From positions 186,001 to 250,000 of the forward strand of contig JBCBCN010000004.1 in the NCBI GenBank assembly GCA_038530555.1: 64,000 bases of DNA, given 5' to 3'. Shown piece after piece: positions 16,234 to 24,413 of this stretch. Source of the DNA: HKCCE3408 sp038530555. GTDB taxonomy: Bacteria > Pseudomonadota > Alphaproteobacteria > Rhodobacterales > Rhodobacteraceae. Both the position numbers and the translations under genes were made by a program. The stretch's first letter is position 1. Each line of letters opens with the position of its first letter. The notes below the pieces were generated by a model. The model saw only the letters and a list, made by a program, of their open reading frames with translations. It did not search any database and had not been told where the DNA came from.

Positions 16234-16971
16234 TTACAGCATCGCCATACCGCCGTTTACATGCAAAACACTTCCCGTGACATAAGCCGCCTCGGCGCTC
16301 GCAAGATAGAGAACCGCCGCCGCGACCTCATCCGCCGCGCCAATCCGGCCCGCCGGGATCTGCTGCAGGATCTTGTCGCGCTGCCCCTCGTCCAGTTTGC
16401 CCGTCATCGCCGTCTCGATAAAACCCGGCGCCACGGCGTTCACGGTGATGTTCCGGCTGGCCACTTCATAGGCCAGGCTTTTCGACATCCCCACCATCCC
16501 GGCCTTGGAGGCGGCATAGTTGCCCTGACCTGGATTGCCCGTCGCGCCCACGACGGAGCCGATATTGACGATCCGGCCCCAGCGCGCCTTCATCATCCCG
16601 CGCAGCACCCCACGGCAGAGCCGCATCGTTGCCGTCAGATTGATGTCGAGCACCCGCGCCCATTCTTCATCTGACATGCGCATGAAAAGATTGTCGGCCG
16701 TCACACCGGCATTGTTCACCAGGATATCAACCCCGCCCATCGCCTCGACAGCGCGCTTGGGCAGGCCTTCCACGGCCTCTGCATCGCTTAGATCACAGGT
16801 CAGGACATGGGCCCGGTCGCCAAGCTCAGCCGCCAGGGCCTCCAGCGGCTCCAGACGCGTCCCCGACAGCGCCACCTCGGCCCCTGCCCCGTGCAGCCCG
16901 CGCGCAATCGCGGCACCAATGCCGCCCGAGGCGCCCGTCACCAGGGCCCGCTTTTCGCTCAAATCAAACAT
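16234..16971 (-). CDS. fabG: 3-oxoacyl-[ACP] reductase
   Basis: A 245-residue short-chain dehydrogenase with the NADPH-binding TGASGGIGAAIA near residue 15, NNAGVTADNLFMRM, catalytic serine in NIGSVVGATGNPGQ and the YAASKAG pair of tyrosine and lysine. It reduces 3-oxoacyl-ACP in fatty acid elongation. It lies 11 bases after fabD, so the two are one operon. Confidence 0.97.
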   Translation of the reverse strand: MFDLSEKRALVTGASGGIGAAIARGLHGAGAEVALSGTRLEPLEALAAELGDRAHVLTCDLSDAEAVEGLPKRAVEAMGGVDILVNNAGVTADNLFMRMSDEEWARVLDINLTATMRLCRGVLRGMMKARWGRIVNIGSVVGATGNPGQGNYAASKAGMVGMSKSLAYEVASRNITVNAVAPGFIETAMTGKLDEGQRDKILQQIPAGRIGAADEVAAAVLYLASAEAAYVTGSVLHVNGGMAML

Positions 16972-16982
16972 CGCTCTCTCCC

Positions 16983-17924
16983 TTAGCCCGCCAGGCTCTC
17001 GGCGGCGGCTTTGACATCTTCTGCGGTCCCGACCTGACGACTGGCCAGGCTGCGCTCGATCCGGCGCACCATACCGCTCAGCGCTTTGCCCGCGCCGATC
17101 TCCCAGGTCTCGGTCACGCCGTTCGCGGCCATCCAGGCCACACTCTCGCGCCAGCGCACGGTGCCTGTCACCTGCGTGATCAGGTTCGCCCGGATCGCCT
17201 GCGCGTCGCTCGAGGCCTCCGCCGTGATATTGCCGACCAGCGGCACTTTCGGCGCGCTCAAGGTCACCTCCTGGAGGGCGTCTTCCATCACCTGCGCGGC
17301 GGGCGTCATGAGATTACAATGGAACGGCGCGCTCACCGGCAGCATGACCGCGCGCTTGGCGCCGCGCTCCTGGGCCAGGGCCACGGCGCGTTCTACCGCC
17401 GCCGCATCGCCCGAGACCACCACTTGCGCGGGATCGTTGTCATTGGCTGCGCCGCAAACCTGCCCCTGGGCGGCCTCAGAGGCGAGTTCGATCACCGCCG
17501 CAAGATCGAGGCCAAGGATAGCGGCCATGGCGCCCTGCCCGGCGGGCACCGCCGCCTGCATCGCGTCGCCCCGGATCCGCAAAAGCCGCGCAGTATCCGC
17601 AAGGCTCATCGCGCCCGCGGCACACAAAGCGGAATACTCGCCCAGCGAATGCCCAGCAACGAACGCCGCGCGTGTCACCTCGACACCTTCTGCCTCCAGC
17701 GCCGCCATCGCCGCCATCGAGGTGGCCATCAGCGCGGGCTGCGCGTTTCGGGTCAGGGTCAGCGTCTCGGCATCCCCCTCCCAGATCAGATCGGACAAAG
17801 CCTCGCCCAGGGCCGCGTCGACCTCCTCGAAAACGGCGCGCGCGGCCGGGTAGGCCTCCGCCAGATCGCGCCCCATGCCGATGCTCTGGGCGCCCTGGCC
17901 CGGAAACAGAAATGCCAAAGTCAA
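16983..17924 (-). CDS. fabD: malonyl-CoA:ACP transacylase
   Basis: A 313-residue FabD with the N-terminal FLFPGQGAQSIGMG, the nucleophile in GHSLGEYSALCAAG and the histidine in VSAPFHCNLM. It loads malonate onto ACP. Family alignment points to the TTG at 17924 as start (translated M-T-L-A-F-L-F-P); the only upstream alternative in frame is a GTG at 17951. The TTG start is unusual because it lies at the end of the T-run of a terminator-shaped hairpin, whose GGGGG arm is also the only Shine-Dalgarno-like sequence; see findings. Confidence 0.95.
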   Translation of the reverse strand: MTLAFLFPGQGAQSIGMGRDLAEAYPAARAVFEEVDAALGEALSDLIWEGDAETLTLTRNAQPALMATSMAAMAALEAEGVEVTRAAFVAGHSLGEYSALCAAGAMSLADTARLLRIRGDAMQAAVPAGQGAMAAILGLDLAAVIELASEAAQGQVCGAANDNDPAQVVVSGDAAAVERAVALAQERGAKRAVMLPVSAPFHCNLMTPAAQVMEDALQEVTLSAPKVPLVGNITAEASSDAQAIRANLITQVTGTVRWRESVAWMAANGVTETWEIGAGKALSGMVRRIERSLASRQVGTAEDVKAAAESLAG

Positions 17925-17960
17925 AAGAAAACCCCCGAAGGCTGCACTCACCTGCGGGGG
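17922..17960 (-). promoter_or_regulatory. terminator-shaped hairpin overlapping the fabD start
   Basis: On the minus strand CCCCCG (17960-17955) pairs with CGGGGG (17937-17932), extended by three further pairs after one mismatch, followed by TTTTCTTTTG. The final TTG is the likely fabD start. It could be a simple terminator for the small gene upstream or a control element of fabD. Confidence 0.6.
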
Positions 17961-18031
17961 CTATCTCAACTGGCCCTAAGCTGCAATTGCCGGGCGGTTC
18001 GTCTTCACTCGTTACAGGTCACACACCCATC

Positions 18032-18217
18032 TCACCGATCACTCGCTGTCGCCGCTGGGCCGTGCAACGGGCCGACCGCAGGCGCGCGATCCACAAGGTT
18101 CATTACCGCCGCCATCAGACAGACCGCGAAAAAGACGGTCGATGCCGCCAACACGATCTGTCCCAGGCGTCCAATCTCGGTGTCTTCACCGCGAACAACT
18201 TTTACTTCAGTCCACAT
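18032..18217 (-). CDS. small single-pass membrane protein, unknown
   Basis: A 61-residue frame starting MWTEVKVVRGEDTEIGRLGQ, followed by one hydrophobic helix (IVLAASTVFFAVCLMAAVMNLV, about residues 20-41) and a short proline/alanine-rich tail. I do not recognise it. The coding pattern fits a real small protein, though the Shine-Dalgarno before the ATG at 18217 is weak. It is divergent from rpsF and upstream of fabD on the same strand. Confidence 0.5.
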   Translation of the reverse strand: MWTEVKVVRGEDTEIGRLGQIVLAASTVFFAVCLMAAVMNLVDRAPAVGPLHGPAATASDR

Positions 18218-18625
18218 ACTCGACACTTTCAAACTTGATACTCAGTCTCTCACCTCGTGGGGTATGCATTCTATGACCTGCAATTTCGACGAATATTTTA
18301 CGCAAATCGTGCCTTGCCGAGGAAACAATCTGTAGGCCGAGGGGGAAACCTATCCTTTTAGACAGGTAATTGACCCGGCAACCTGTTGCTCGCGAAATTG
18401 CCCCTACGTCACCCTGTCAGGTTTCCGCCCCAATCCTTGCGACCGGCCCGGCCGTTCCGACTGCTGATTCCGCGCATCTCGCGCACGCAAAGGGGTTGCA
18501 TTCGCCTGCCCCGGGCCATATCCACCGCCATCCGCCGCAACGATTGACTGCGTGGCCTCTCGTGACCGGGAGGGCGGATGAGACGCCCGGTCTTTGAAAC
18601 ACGCTTGGAGAGAATTGGAGATCGC
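18218..18625 (+). promoter_or_regulatory. intergenic region with rpsF operon promoter
   Basis: This 408-bp gap separates the small membrane gene from rpsF. TTGCAT (18494-18499), a 17-base spacer and TATCCA (18517-18522) make a good promoter about 100 bases before rpsF. The Shine-Dalgarno region GGAGAGAATTGGAG precedes the ATG at 18626. I see no gene or RNA elsewhere in the gap. Confidence 0.55.
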
Positions 18626-18985
18626 ATGCCGTTTTACGAGCATGTCATGATTGCGCGTCAGGATTTGTCCAACGCGCAGGCCGAGGGCCTGATTGAGCAC
18701 TTCGGCGGTATCTTGTCCGAAAATGGTGGAAGCCTCGTCGACAGTGAATACTGGGGCGTCAAAACCATGGCTTACAAGATCAACAAGAACCGCAAGGGCC
18801 ACTACGCGTTTTTGAAAACCGACGCGCCCGCAACCGCCGTGCAAGAGATGGAGCGCCTGATGCGCCTGCATGACGACGTGATGCGCGTGCTCACCGTCAA
18901 GGTCGACGGCCACGAAGAGGGCCCGTCGATCCAAATGCAAAAGCGCGATGACCGCGACCGCGGCGATCGCCGCGAGCGTCGCTAA
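18626..18985 (+). CDS. rpsF: 30S ribosomal protein S6
   Basis: A 119-residue S6: MPFYEHVMIARQDLSNAQAEGL, then YWGVKTMAYKINKNRKGHYAFLKTDAP, with a charged RDDRDRGDRRERR tail. It binds S18 on the platform of the small subunit. The start at 18626 is the family start and has a strong Shine-Dalgarno. rpsR follows after 14 bases and rplI after a further 12, the standard operon. Confidence 0.98.
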   Translation: MPFYEHVMIARQDLSNAQAEGLIEHFGGILSENGGSLVDSEYWGVKTMAYKINKNRKGHYAFLKTDAPATAVQEMERLMRLHDDVMRVLTVKVDGHEEGPSIQMQKRDDRDRGDRRERR

Positions 18986-18999
18986 GGAGGGCCCAGGAT

Positions 19000-19227
19000 A
19001 TGGCAGCCAAACCGTTTTTCCGCCGTCGCAAGTCCGATCCGTTCGAGGGTGATAACGCGCCCAAGATCGACTATAAGGACACGCGCCTGCTTCAGCGCTA
19101 CATCTCTGAGCGCGGCAAGATCGTGCCCTCGCGCATCACTGCCGTGGGCGCCAAAAACCAGCGTAAGTTGGCCCAGGCGATCAAGCGGGCGCGCTTTCTC
19201 GCGCTCCTGCCCTACAGCGTCAAATAA
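19000..19227 (+). CDS. rpsR: 30S ribosomal protein S18
   Basis: A 75-residue S18 with FFRRRKSDPFEGDNAPKIDYKDTRLLQRYISERGKIVPSRIT and the conserved KNQRKLAQAIKRARFLALLPY. It pairs with S6 on the 30S platform. AAGGAGG lies upstream of the start. Middle gene of the rpsF-rpsR-rplI operon. Confidence 0.98.
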   Translation: MAAKPFFRRRKSDPFEGDNAPKIDYKDTRLLQRYISERGKIVPSRITAVGAKNQRKLAQAIKRARFLALLPYSVK

Positions 19228-19239
19228 GGGAGACCTGCA

Positions 19240-19899
19240 ATGCAAGTGATCCTACTGGAACGCGTGGCCAAGCTGGGCCAGATGGGCGAAGTCGTCACCG
19301 TCAAGGACGGCTATGCCCGCAACTTTCTGCTGCCGCAGAAAAAGGCCCTGCGCGCCAATGATATGAACCTCGCGGCCTTCGAGGCGCAAAAGGCGCAGCT
19401 TGAGGCCCGAAATCTCGAAACCAAGTCCGAAGCTGAAAGCCTGGCGGGCAAGCTTGAGGGTGAGCAGTTCGTCATCATCCGTTCAGCGTCTGATGCCGGC
19501 TCGCTCTATGGCTCGGTTACGCCGCGCGATGCGGCCGATGCCGCCACCGAGGCCGGCTTCAGCGTAGACAAAAAGCAGATCGCGCTGGCCGCGCCCATCA
19601 AAGAGCTTGGCCTGCATGTCGTCCATGTGGTCCTGCACCCCGAGGTCGATGTCGAGATCACGCTGAACGTCGCACGCTCCACCGAGGAGGCCGAGCTTCA
19701 GGCGTCGGGCAAGTCGATCCAGGAGCTGGCAGCTGAAGAAGAAGCCGCGGCCGAGTTCGAGATTGCTGAGCTCTTCGACGATATCGGCGCCGCGCAACTC
19801 GACGAACTCGAGGACGCGCCGGCCGAGGTTGCCTCCGAGCAGTCCGAAGGCGAGGACACCGACGCCGAAGCTGAAAGCGACGACGAAGACCAGAGCTAA
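19240..19899 (+). CDS. rplI: 50S ribosomal protein L9 with long acidic tail
   Basis: A 219-residue L9. The first 150 residues are standard: MQVILLERVAKLGQMGEVVTVKDGYARNFLLPQKKA and the C-terminal domain GSLYGSVTPRDAADAATEAG. About 60 more residues follow, very rich in Glu, Asp and Ala (EEEAAAEFEIAELFDDIG and on to SDDEDQS), not found in E. coli L9. Such tails occur in other Rhodobacteraceae. Last gene of the operon, with an intrinsic terminator 70 bases downstream. Confidence 0.97.
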   Translation: MQVILLERVAKLGQMGEVVTVKDGYARNFLLPQKKALRANDMNLAAFEAQKAQLEARNLETKSEAESLAGKLEGEQFVIIRSASDAGSLYGSVTPRDAADAATEAGFSVDKKQIALAAPIKELGLHVVHVVLHPEVDVEITLNVARSTEEAELQASGKSIQELAAEEEAAAEFEIAELFDDIGAAQLDELEDAPAEVASEQSEGEDTDAEAESDDEDQS

Positions 19900-19960
19900 G
19901 AAGACCAAAGCTCAGCTGTGGCGGTCACCCGCCAAGCCCACCCGCCAAGCTAGTGTCACA

Positions 19961-20000
19961 AAAAGAAAACCGCGTCCCGAGGGGCGCGGTTTTTTCGTGT
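19961..20000. terminator. bidirectional terminator between rplI and the secreted-protein gene
   Basis: The stem CCGCGTCCC/GGGGCGCGG (19970-19989) is followed by a T-run on plus (19990-19995) and by TTTTCTTTTT on minus, so it can end the rpsF-rpsR-rplI transcript and the convergent transcript from 20649. Confidence 0.85.
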
Positions 20001-20031
20001 CTCTAGAGGCTTACGGGCCTGGCTGAGCGGC

Positions 20032-20649
20032 TTAGCGTTCGTCGGTCGGCTCATCACCGCCGCCGCCGCCACCGCCTCCCCCGCCGCCTCCGCCACCGCC
20101 GCCGCCTCCGGCGCCGCCAGCGCCACCATCACCGCCGGCGGTGTTACCGCGATCTTGGTTCGGTGCGCGCATACGCAACAATACTTGCGCCTCGCAACTG
20201 GCGCCGTCATCGGTGCCTACCCAGATATCCATCTCCCCGTTTTGACCCACCAACGCCAACAGACGTGCATCCAACGTCCGCGAATTGTCGTTCCAGAACC
20301 AAGCGCCGTCTGGCGTCCGGACAAGCAATAGCGTGTCGCAATCATTCTGCGTTCTTGTGGCCACCAGCACCTGACTGACCGCAACATCGGTCAAGTTGAT
20401 CGACACATGCGGCGGCGTGAGAAACAGGCCCGAAGTCGGACCGCCGGAGGCCTGGATCGGACAGCCCTGCAAGGCGGTTGTGCCACCGGCATTGAGCGCA
20501 AAGCTCACCCCGCGCACCAATTCGTCCTCTTGAAGCGAGAACTGTCCCAAGCCCGCGGCGCCCGCACTGGGACAGGCTGCGGCTGAGCCCGCGCCAAGGC
20601 CTGCGATGCCGAGGGCCAATGCGGCGGCCATCCTGCTTACTCTGATCAT
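20032..20649 (-). CDS. secreted protein with one CDTTLLV-type domain and poly-Gly tail
   Basis: A 205-residue protein starting MIRVSRMAAALALGIAGLGAG, a clear Sec signal peptide ending near SAAACPSAG. It has GGGAGA before the ATG at 20649. The mature part has one copy of a domain also found twice in the next gene: CDTLLLVRTPDGAWFWNDNS, a short gap, then MDIWVGTDDGASCEAQVLLR. The C-terminus is a run of about 18 glycines and a charged end. The pattern resembles PPC-like beta domains, but I do not know the family. Function unknown, probably periplasmic or extracellular. Confidence 0.75.
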   Translation of the reverse strand: MIRVSRMAAALALGIAGLGAGSAAACPSAGAAGLGQFSLQEDELVRGVSFALNAGGTTALQGCPIQASGGPTSGLFLTPPHVSINLTDVAVSQVLVATRTQNDCDTLLLVRTPDGAWFWNDNSRTLDARLLALVGQNGEMDIWVGTDDGASCEAQVLLRMRAPNQDRGNTAGGDGGAGGAGGGGGGGGGGGGGGGGGGDEPTDER

Positions 20650-20787
20650 ATTTACGTCTCCCGTATTCGTCCCTGAAAGCGCGCCAGGCGCGTGTCCCTC
20701 AATGTCCCGCTCTAGACTGTGTCGCGCCCGCGGCCCCGATCGTTCAAACCTGCACTCTAAGCCCCAGATCTGCATTCGAAACCAAAG

Positions 20788-21756
20788 TCAATTCAACCAA
20801 GTCTCCAGTTCCAGCGATGCCGGGCAACCACCGCCACCGAAGGAGCCCAACCAGACATCCAATCGCCCGTTGAGCTGCGGCCCGAGGCGAAGGTCTAGGC
20901 GCGGATCGAGATTGCCATTGCTGTCATCGTCAAAGAACCACTGACCGGTGGCGGCACTGTAAACCAGCATCGTGGTGTCGCATCCGCTGCTCACTTCAAG
21001 CTCAAGCCGGTAGCCGGTCATTCCATCTAAGAAAAAGGTGAAATTCGGGTTCGCGCTCATGAACCCGAAGGCGCCGGGAATGTTGCAACCGGCCACCGGG
21101 CTCAAACCGGCGGCACTCGTGGGATAGGTCTGCGGCGAATAGAGAAAGTCTCCGCTGGCATTGATCTGCGTGCCCACCAGGCCCGGATTGGGGCAACCCG
21201 CGACAGCTTGCGGCGGGGGCGCAGGCAACGGAGCGGGTGCTGGGGCAGGCAGGGGTGCGGGGGCAGGTGCTGCACTCGCTGAGGTGAGGTTCAACTGCGC
21301 CGGACACCGCTCCGCGTTGAAGGTCCCGACCCAAATATCGACCCGGCCCGCCAGGCCAGCGGCATCGACCACAAGGCTCGGGTCGAGATTGCCGTTGCTA
21401 TCATCGTCAAAGACCCAAAAGCCATCGGCGCGCCGCACAAGAAGGGTCGTGTCACAGGCGCTGTCCACACTCATCTGCAGGCCGGCTTGCGGCGGGGCAG
21501 TGAAGGACAATGCAAACTCCGCATCCGCACGGGCATAGCCGCGCGCCGAAGGCGTCAGGCTGCACTGCGCCACCAATTGCTCTCCACCCGCCTCAACGTT
21601 GAAGGAGCGGGTCTGCGAGAAATCATCGGCGCCGAAGGTATAGGCGGCGCTGTTCAGACCGGGATCGGGACAGGCCCAAGCCGCGCCAGATGCCAAAAGC
21701 GTCACACCAAAGACCAGGACGGCGCGGAGGACGCGGTTGGTTGAACATGCGGTCAT
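20788..21756 (-). CDS. secreted protein with two CDTTLLV-type domains
   Basis: A 322-residue protein with signal peptide MTACSTNRVLRAVLVFGVTLLASGAAWA. Two copies of the same domain follow: the first has CDTTLLVRRADGFWVFDDDS and VDIWVGTFNAERC; the second has CDTTMLVYSAATGQWFFDDDS and LDVWLGSFGGGGC. A proline/alanine linker (APAPAPLPAPAPAPLP) separates them. Each unit also opens with a Cys-Pro pair (ACPDPGLNSA, GCPNPGLVGT). AAGGGG lies upstream of the ATG at 21756. The pair with 20032-20649 suggests duplication. Function unknown. Confidence 0.78.
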   Translation of the reverse strand: MTACSTNRVLRAVLVFGVTLLASGAAWACPDPGLNSAAYTFGADDFSQTRSFNVEAGGEQLVAQCSLTPSARGYARADAEFALSFTAPPQAGLQMSVDSACDTTLLVRRADGFWVFDDDSNGNLDPSLVVDAAGLAGRVDIWVGTFNAERCPAQLNLTSASAAPAPAPLPAPAPAPLPAPPPQAVAGCPNPGLVGTQINASGDFLYSPQTYPTSAAGLSPVAGCNIPGAFGFMSANPNFTFFLDGMTGYRLELEVSSGCDTTMLVYSAATGQWFFDDDSNGNLDPRLDLRLGPQLNGRLDVWLGSFGGGGCPASLELETWLN

Positions 21757-21865
21757 GGCGGGCCCCTTCTGTCGACACCAGGGGCGCGCACGCGTCACGT
21801 GTTCAAGCCCCGATGCCCGAACCCTAAGCCGAGACCGGCTACCTTGCCCAGCGAAACCTGCAAAA

Positions 21866-21896
21866 ACCGAAAACGGCCGCCAAATTTGGCGGCCGT
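21866..21896 (-). terminator. intrinsic terminator after tig
   Basis: The perfect palindrome at 21873-21896 (ACGGCCGCC, AAATTT, GGCGGCCGT) is followed on minus by TTTTCGGTTTTT. It lies 45 bases after the trigger factor stop. Confidence 0.85.
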
Positions 21897-21940
21897 TCGG
21901 CATAGTTCACGCTGTTTGGGGCTGGTTTGAACCCGGTCGG

Positions 21941-23269
21941 TCAGGCCTCTTCCTCAAGTGCTTTGACCGCCTTTTCTAGGGTGCCCTTCTTGACCGTCTT
22001 CTCTTTCACCTCGGCCATCTCAAAGATGAAATCGACGACTTTGTCTTCGAACAGCGGCGCGCGGATCTGCTGTTGGATCGCGCCGTTTTTCTGAACAAAT
22101 TCAAAGAATTCCCGCTCATTTCCGGGATATTGCCGCGCTTGGGTCATCACGGCCTGAGTGAACTCGGCATCCGAGACCTCGACGTCGTTCTTTTGACCGA
22201 GCTCGGCCAGCAGAAGGCCCAAACGAACGCGCCGCTCGGCCAGACCGGTATGCTCGTCCGTCGTCTCAATCTCCGGGTGATCGTGGCCCTGCACGTCGGG
22301 GTTTTCCTCGTGCCAGAGCTGATGGGCGATCTGCCCGGCCTCGGCCTCGACCAGGCTCGGCGGTAGCTCGAACTTGACCTGGCTGTCGAGCTGATCGAGC
22401 AGCGAGCGCTTGAGCACCTGACGCGCCGCTCCGGCATATTCTCCGGCAAGCCGCTCCTCGATCTGACCCTTCAGTGCGGCGAGATCTTCGGCGCCGAACT
22501 TCTTAGCCAGCTCATCGTCGATCTCCGCCTTGGCGGGCTTTTTCACCTCTTTGATCTTACAGGCAAAAACCGCCGCCTTCCCGGCCAGATGCTCGGCCTG
22601 ATAGCCGTCCGGGAAGCTCACTTCGACAGACTTATCATCGCCCGCCTTCACGCCTTCAAGCTGCTCTTCGAAGCCCGGGATGAACTGACCCGAGCCCAGG
22701 ACCAGCGGGAAATCCTCCGCCGCGCCGCCCTCGAACTCCTCGCCATCGACCGAGCCCACGAAATCAAAGACGACCTGATCGCCCGACGCCGCCTTGCCCT
22801 TCTTGGTCTCGAAGTTTTGCGCGTTCTCGGCCAGGTTGCCCAACGCCTCGTCGACCTCTTTGGCCTCGGGCTTGACCACCAAACGCTCGAGCTTGAGCGC
22901 CTTATAGTCGATCTCGGGCACGTCGGGCAGCTTCTCATAGCTCAGCGCCACCACGATATCGTCGCCGTCGGACCAATCTTCGTTGACGACCTTGAGCTCG
23001 GGCTGCGCGGCCGGACGATCGCCGGTATTGCCCAGATGCTCTTGCAGCGCGCCGTCAACGCTCTCCTGGATCACCTCGCCCATAACGCGCTGACCGAACT
23101 GCTTTTTCAGAAGCGGCATCGGCACCTTGCCCTTGCGGAAACCCTTCATCTCGATCTCGGGTTGCGCCTCGGTCAGCTTGGCGTCCACCTTGTCGTCAAG
23201 CTCGGCGCTGGTGATGGTGATCTCAAAGCCGCGCTTGAGACCTTCGTTCAGCGTCTCGGTGACATTCAT
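21941..23269 (-). CDS. tig: trigger factor, ribosome-associated chaperone
   Basis: A 442-residue trigger factor. The ribosome-binding domain has GFRKGKVPMPLLKKQFGQRVMGEVIQE, with the GFRxGKxP signature. The FKBP-type domain (about residues 150-240) has VVFDFVGSVDGEEFEGG and FIPGFEEQLEGVKAGD. A helical C-terminal chaperone domain follows. It binds nascent chains at the L23 exit site. I chose the ATG at 23269 (MNVTETLNEG) over a longer frame. Confidence 0.97.
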   Translation of the reverse strand: MNVTETLNEGLKRGFEITITSAELDDKVDAKLTEAQPEIEMKGFRKGKVPMPLLKKQFGQRVMGEVIQESVDGALQEHLGNTGDRPAAQPELKVVNEDWSDGDDIVVALSYEKLPDVPEIDYKALKLERLVVKPEAKEVDEALGNLAENAQNFETKKGKAASGDQVVFDFVGSVDGEEFEGGAAEDFPLVLGSGQFIPGFEEQLEGVKAGDDKSVEVSFPDGYQAEHLAGKAAVFACKIKEVKKPAKAEIDDELAKKFGAEDLAALKGQIEERLAGEYAGAARQVLKRSLLDQLDSQVKFELPPSLVEAEAGQIAHQLWHEENPDVQGHDHPEIETTDEHTGLAERRVRLGLLLAELGQKNDVEVSDAEFTQAVMTQARQYPGNEREFFEFVQKNGAIQQQIRAPLFEDKVVDFIFEMAEVKEKTVKKGTLEKAVKALEEEA

Positions 23270-23386
23270 CTGGAGCCCTCTTTGCATGCCTAAAAGCCCC
23301 GGGCTCATGCCGGGGCGAAAATCTGCGCCTTCCTAGTGGCAGGCCCGGGCTCGTTCAAGGTCAAAATGGGGGCCATAGAGGCCCGA

Positions 23387-24280
23387 TCAGGCCGAAAGGG
23401 TCTCGCGCCCCTCCGCCAAAAACCGGACAAACAAGATCGTCAGGTTTTCCCGCCGCGATTGATCGGGCCAAACCGCATAAAGCCCCAGCGGCTTGAGCTC
23501 CCAATCCGGCAAAACACGCACCAGATCGCCGCGCGCGATGCCCTGCTCGGCCATGGTTTGCGGAATATCGGTCAAGCCCAGGGCGCGGGTCGAAAACTCA
23601 TAAAGCGCGGCCGCGGAATTGACCGAGATGCGCGCGCGTTCGGCGACCCGCACCGTTTGACCGCCCGGCCCGTGCATCTCCGTCTGATCGCCGCGCATGG
23701 CAAAACCGATCCACTCCAACGCCTCCAGATCGCTTGGATGACGGACGGGTTCATGGCGCGCCAAAAACTCGGGATGGGCCACCAAATAGCGCGGCTCCGA
23801 GCCGATGCTGCGCGCCATGAGCCCGCTGTCTTCGAGCCACCCCGCGCGTAAGCCGATATCGAACCCATCCCGGATCAAATCGCGCCGCGCATCCGAGAAA
23901 TCAAAGCTCAGATCGACCCTTGGATAAAGCTGCGCAAAGCCGGCGAACCGGTCCATCAGGCAGGATTGCGTGACAAAGGCCGGCGCGGTGATGCGCAGGC
24001 GGCCAACTGGGTCATCGCTGGCCGGTTGCAACGCGTCGAGCCCCTGCTCGGCCTCGCTCAGCATGGCACGCGCGCGCTCGTACAAAAGCCGTCCGTCCTG
24101 GGTCAGCGATAGGCTGCGGGTCGAGCGATAAAGCAGCGTGACGCCCAGATCCGCCTCCAGGCTTGAGACCGTCTCGCTCACCCGGCTCGGCGCCAGGCCC
24201 AGCGCCTGCGCGGCCGCGCGAAACGTGCCCTGGTCCACGACCGTGGCAAAGATGGCGATACTGCGAAGCTTGTCGATCAT
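23387..24280 (-). CDS. LysR family transcriptional regulator
   Basis: A 297-residue LysR regulator with an N-terminal winged HTH (MIDKLRSIAIFATVVDQGTFRAAAQALGLAPSRVSETVSSLEADLG) and a type 2 periplasmic-binding-like sensor domain (VGRLRITAPAFVTQSCLMDRF onward). The ATG at 24280 is the family start. It is divergent from the SnoaL/MBL genes at 24414-26719, with a 133-bp shared promoter region, so it probably controls them. The ligand is not evident. Confidence 0.9.
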   Translation of the reverse strand: MIDKLRSIAIFATVVDQGTFRAAAQALGLAPSRVSETVSSLEADLGVTLLYRSTRSLSLTQDGRLLYERARAMLSEAEQGLDALQPASDDPVGRLRITAPAFVTQSCLMDRFAGFAQLYPRVDLSFDFSDARRDLIRDGFDIGLRAGWLEDSGLMARSIGSEPRYLVAHPEFLARHEPVRHPSDLEALEWIGFAMRGDQTEMHGPGGQTVRVAERARISVNSAAALYEFSTRALGLTDIPQTMAEQGIARGDLVRVLPDWELKPLGLYAVWPDQSRRENLTILFVRFLAEGRETLSA

Positions 24281-24413
24281 TGTTCGGCCCAGCGGAATGA
24301 CACAATCGGCATTCACCCAATTATGCGGAACGCTCCGGGTCAATAGGGTGTTTTTGCCAGCGCCAAAGGGCCAGCACGACAGACGACCTTAATCCAATCA
24401 CCGGGAGCAGATC

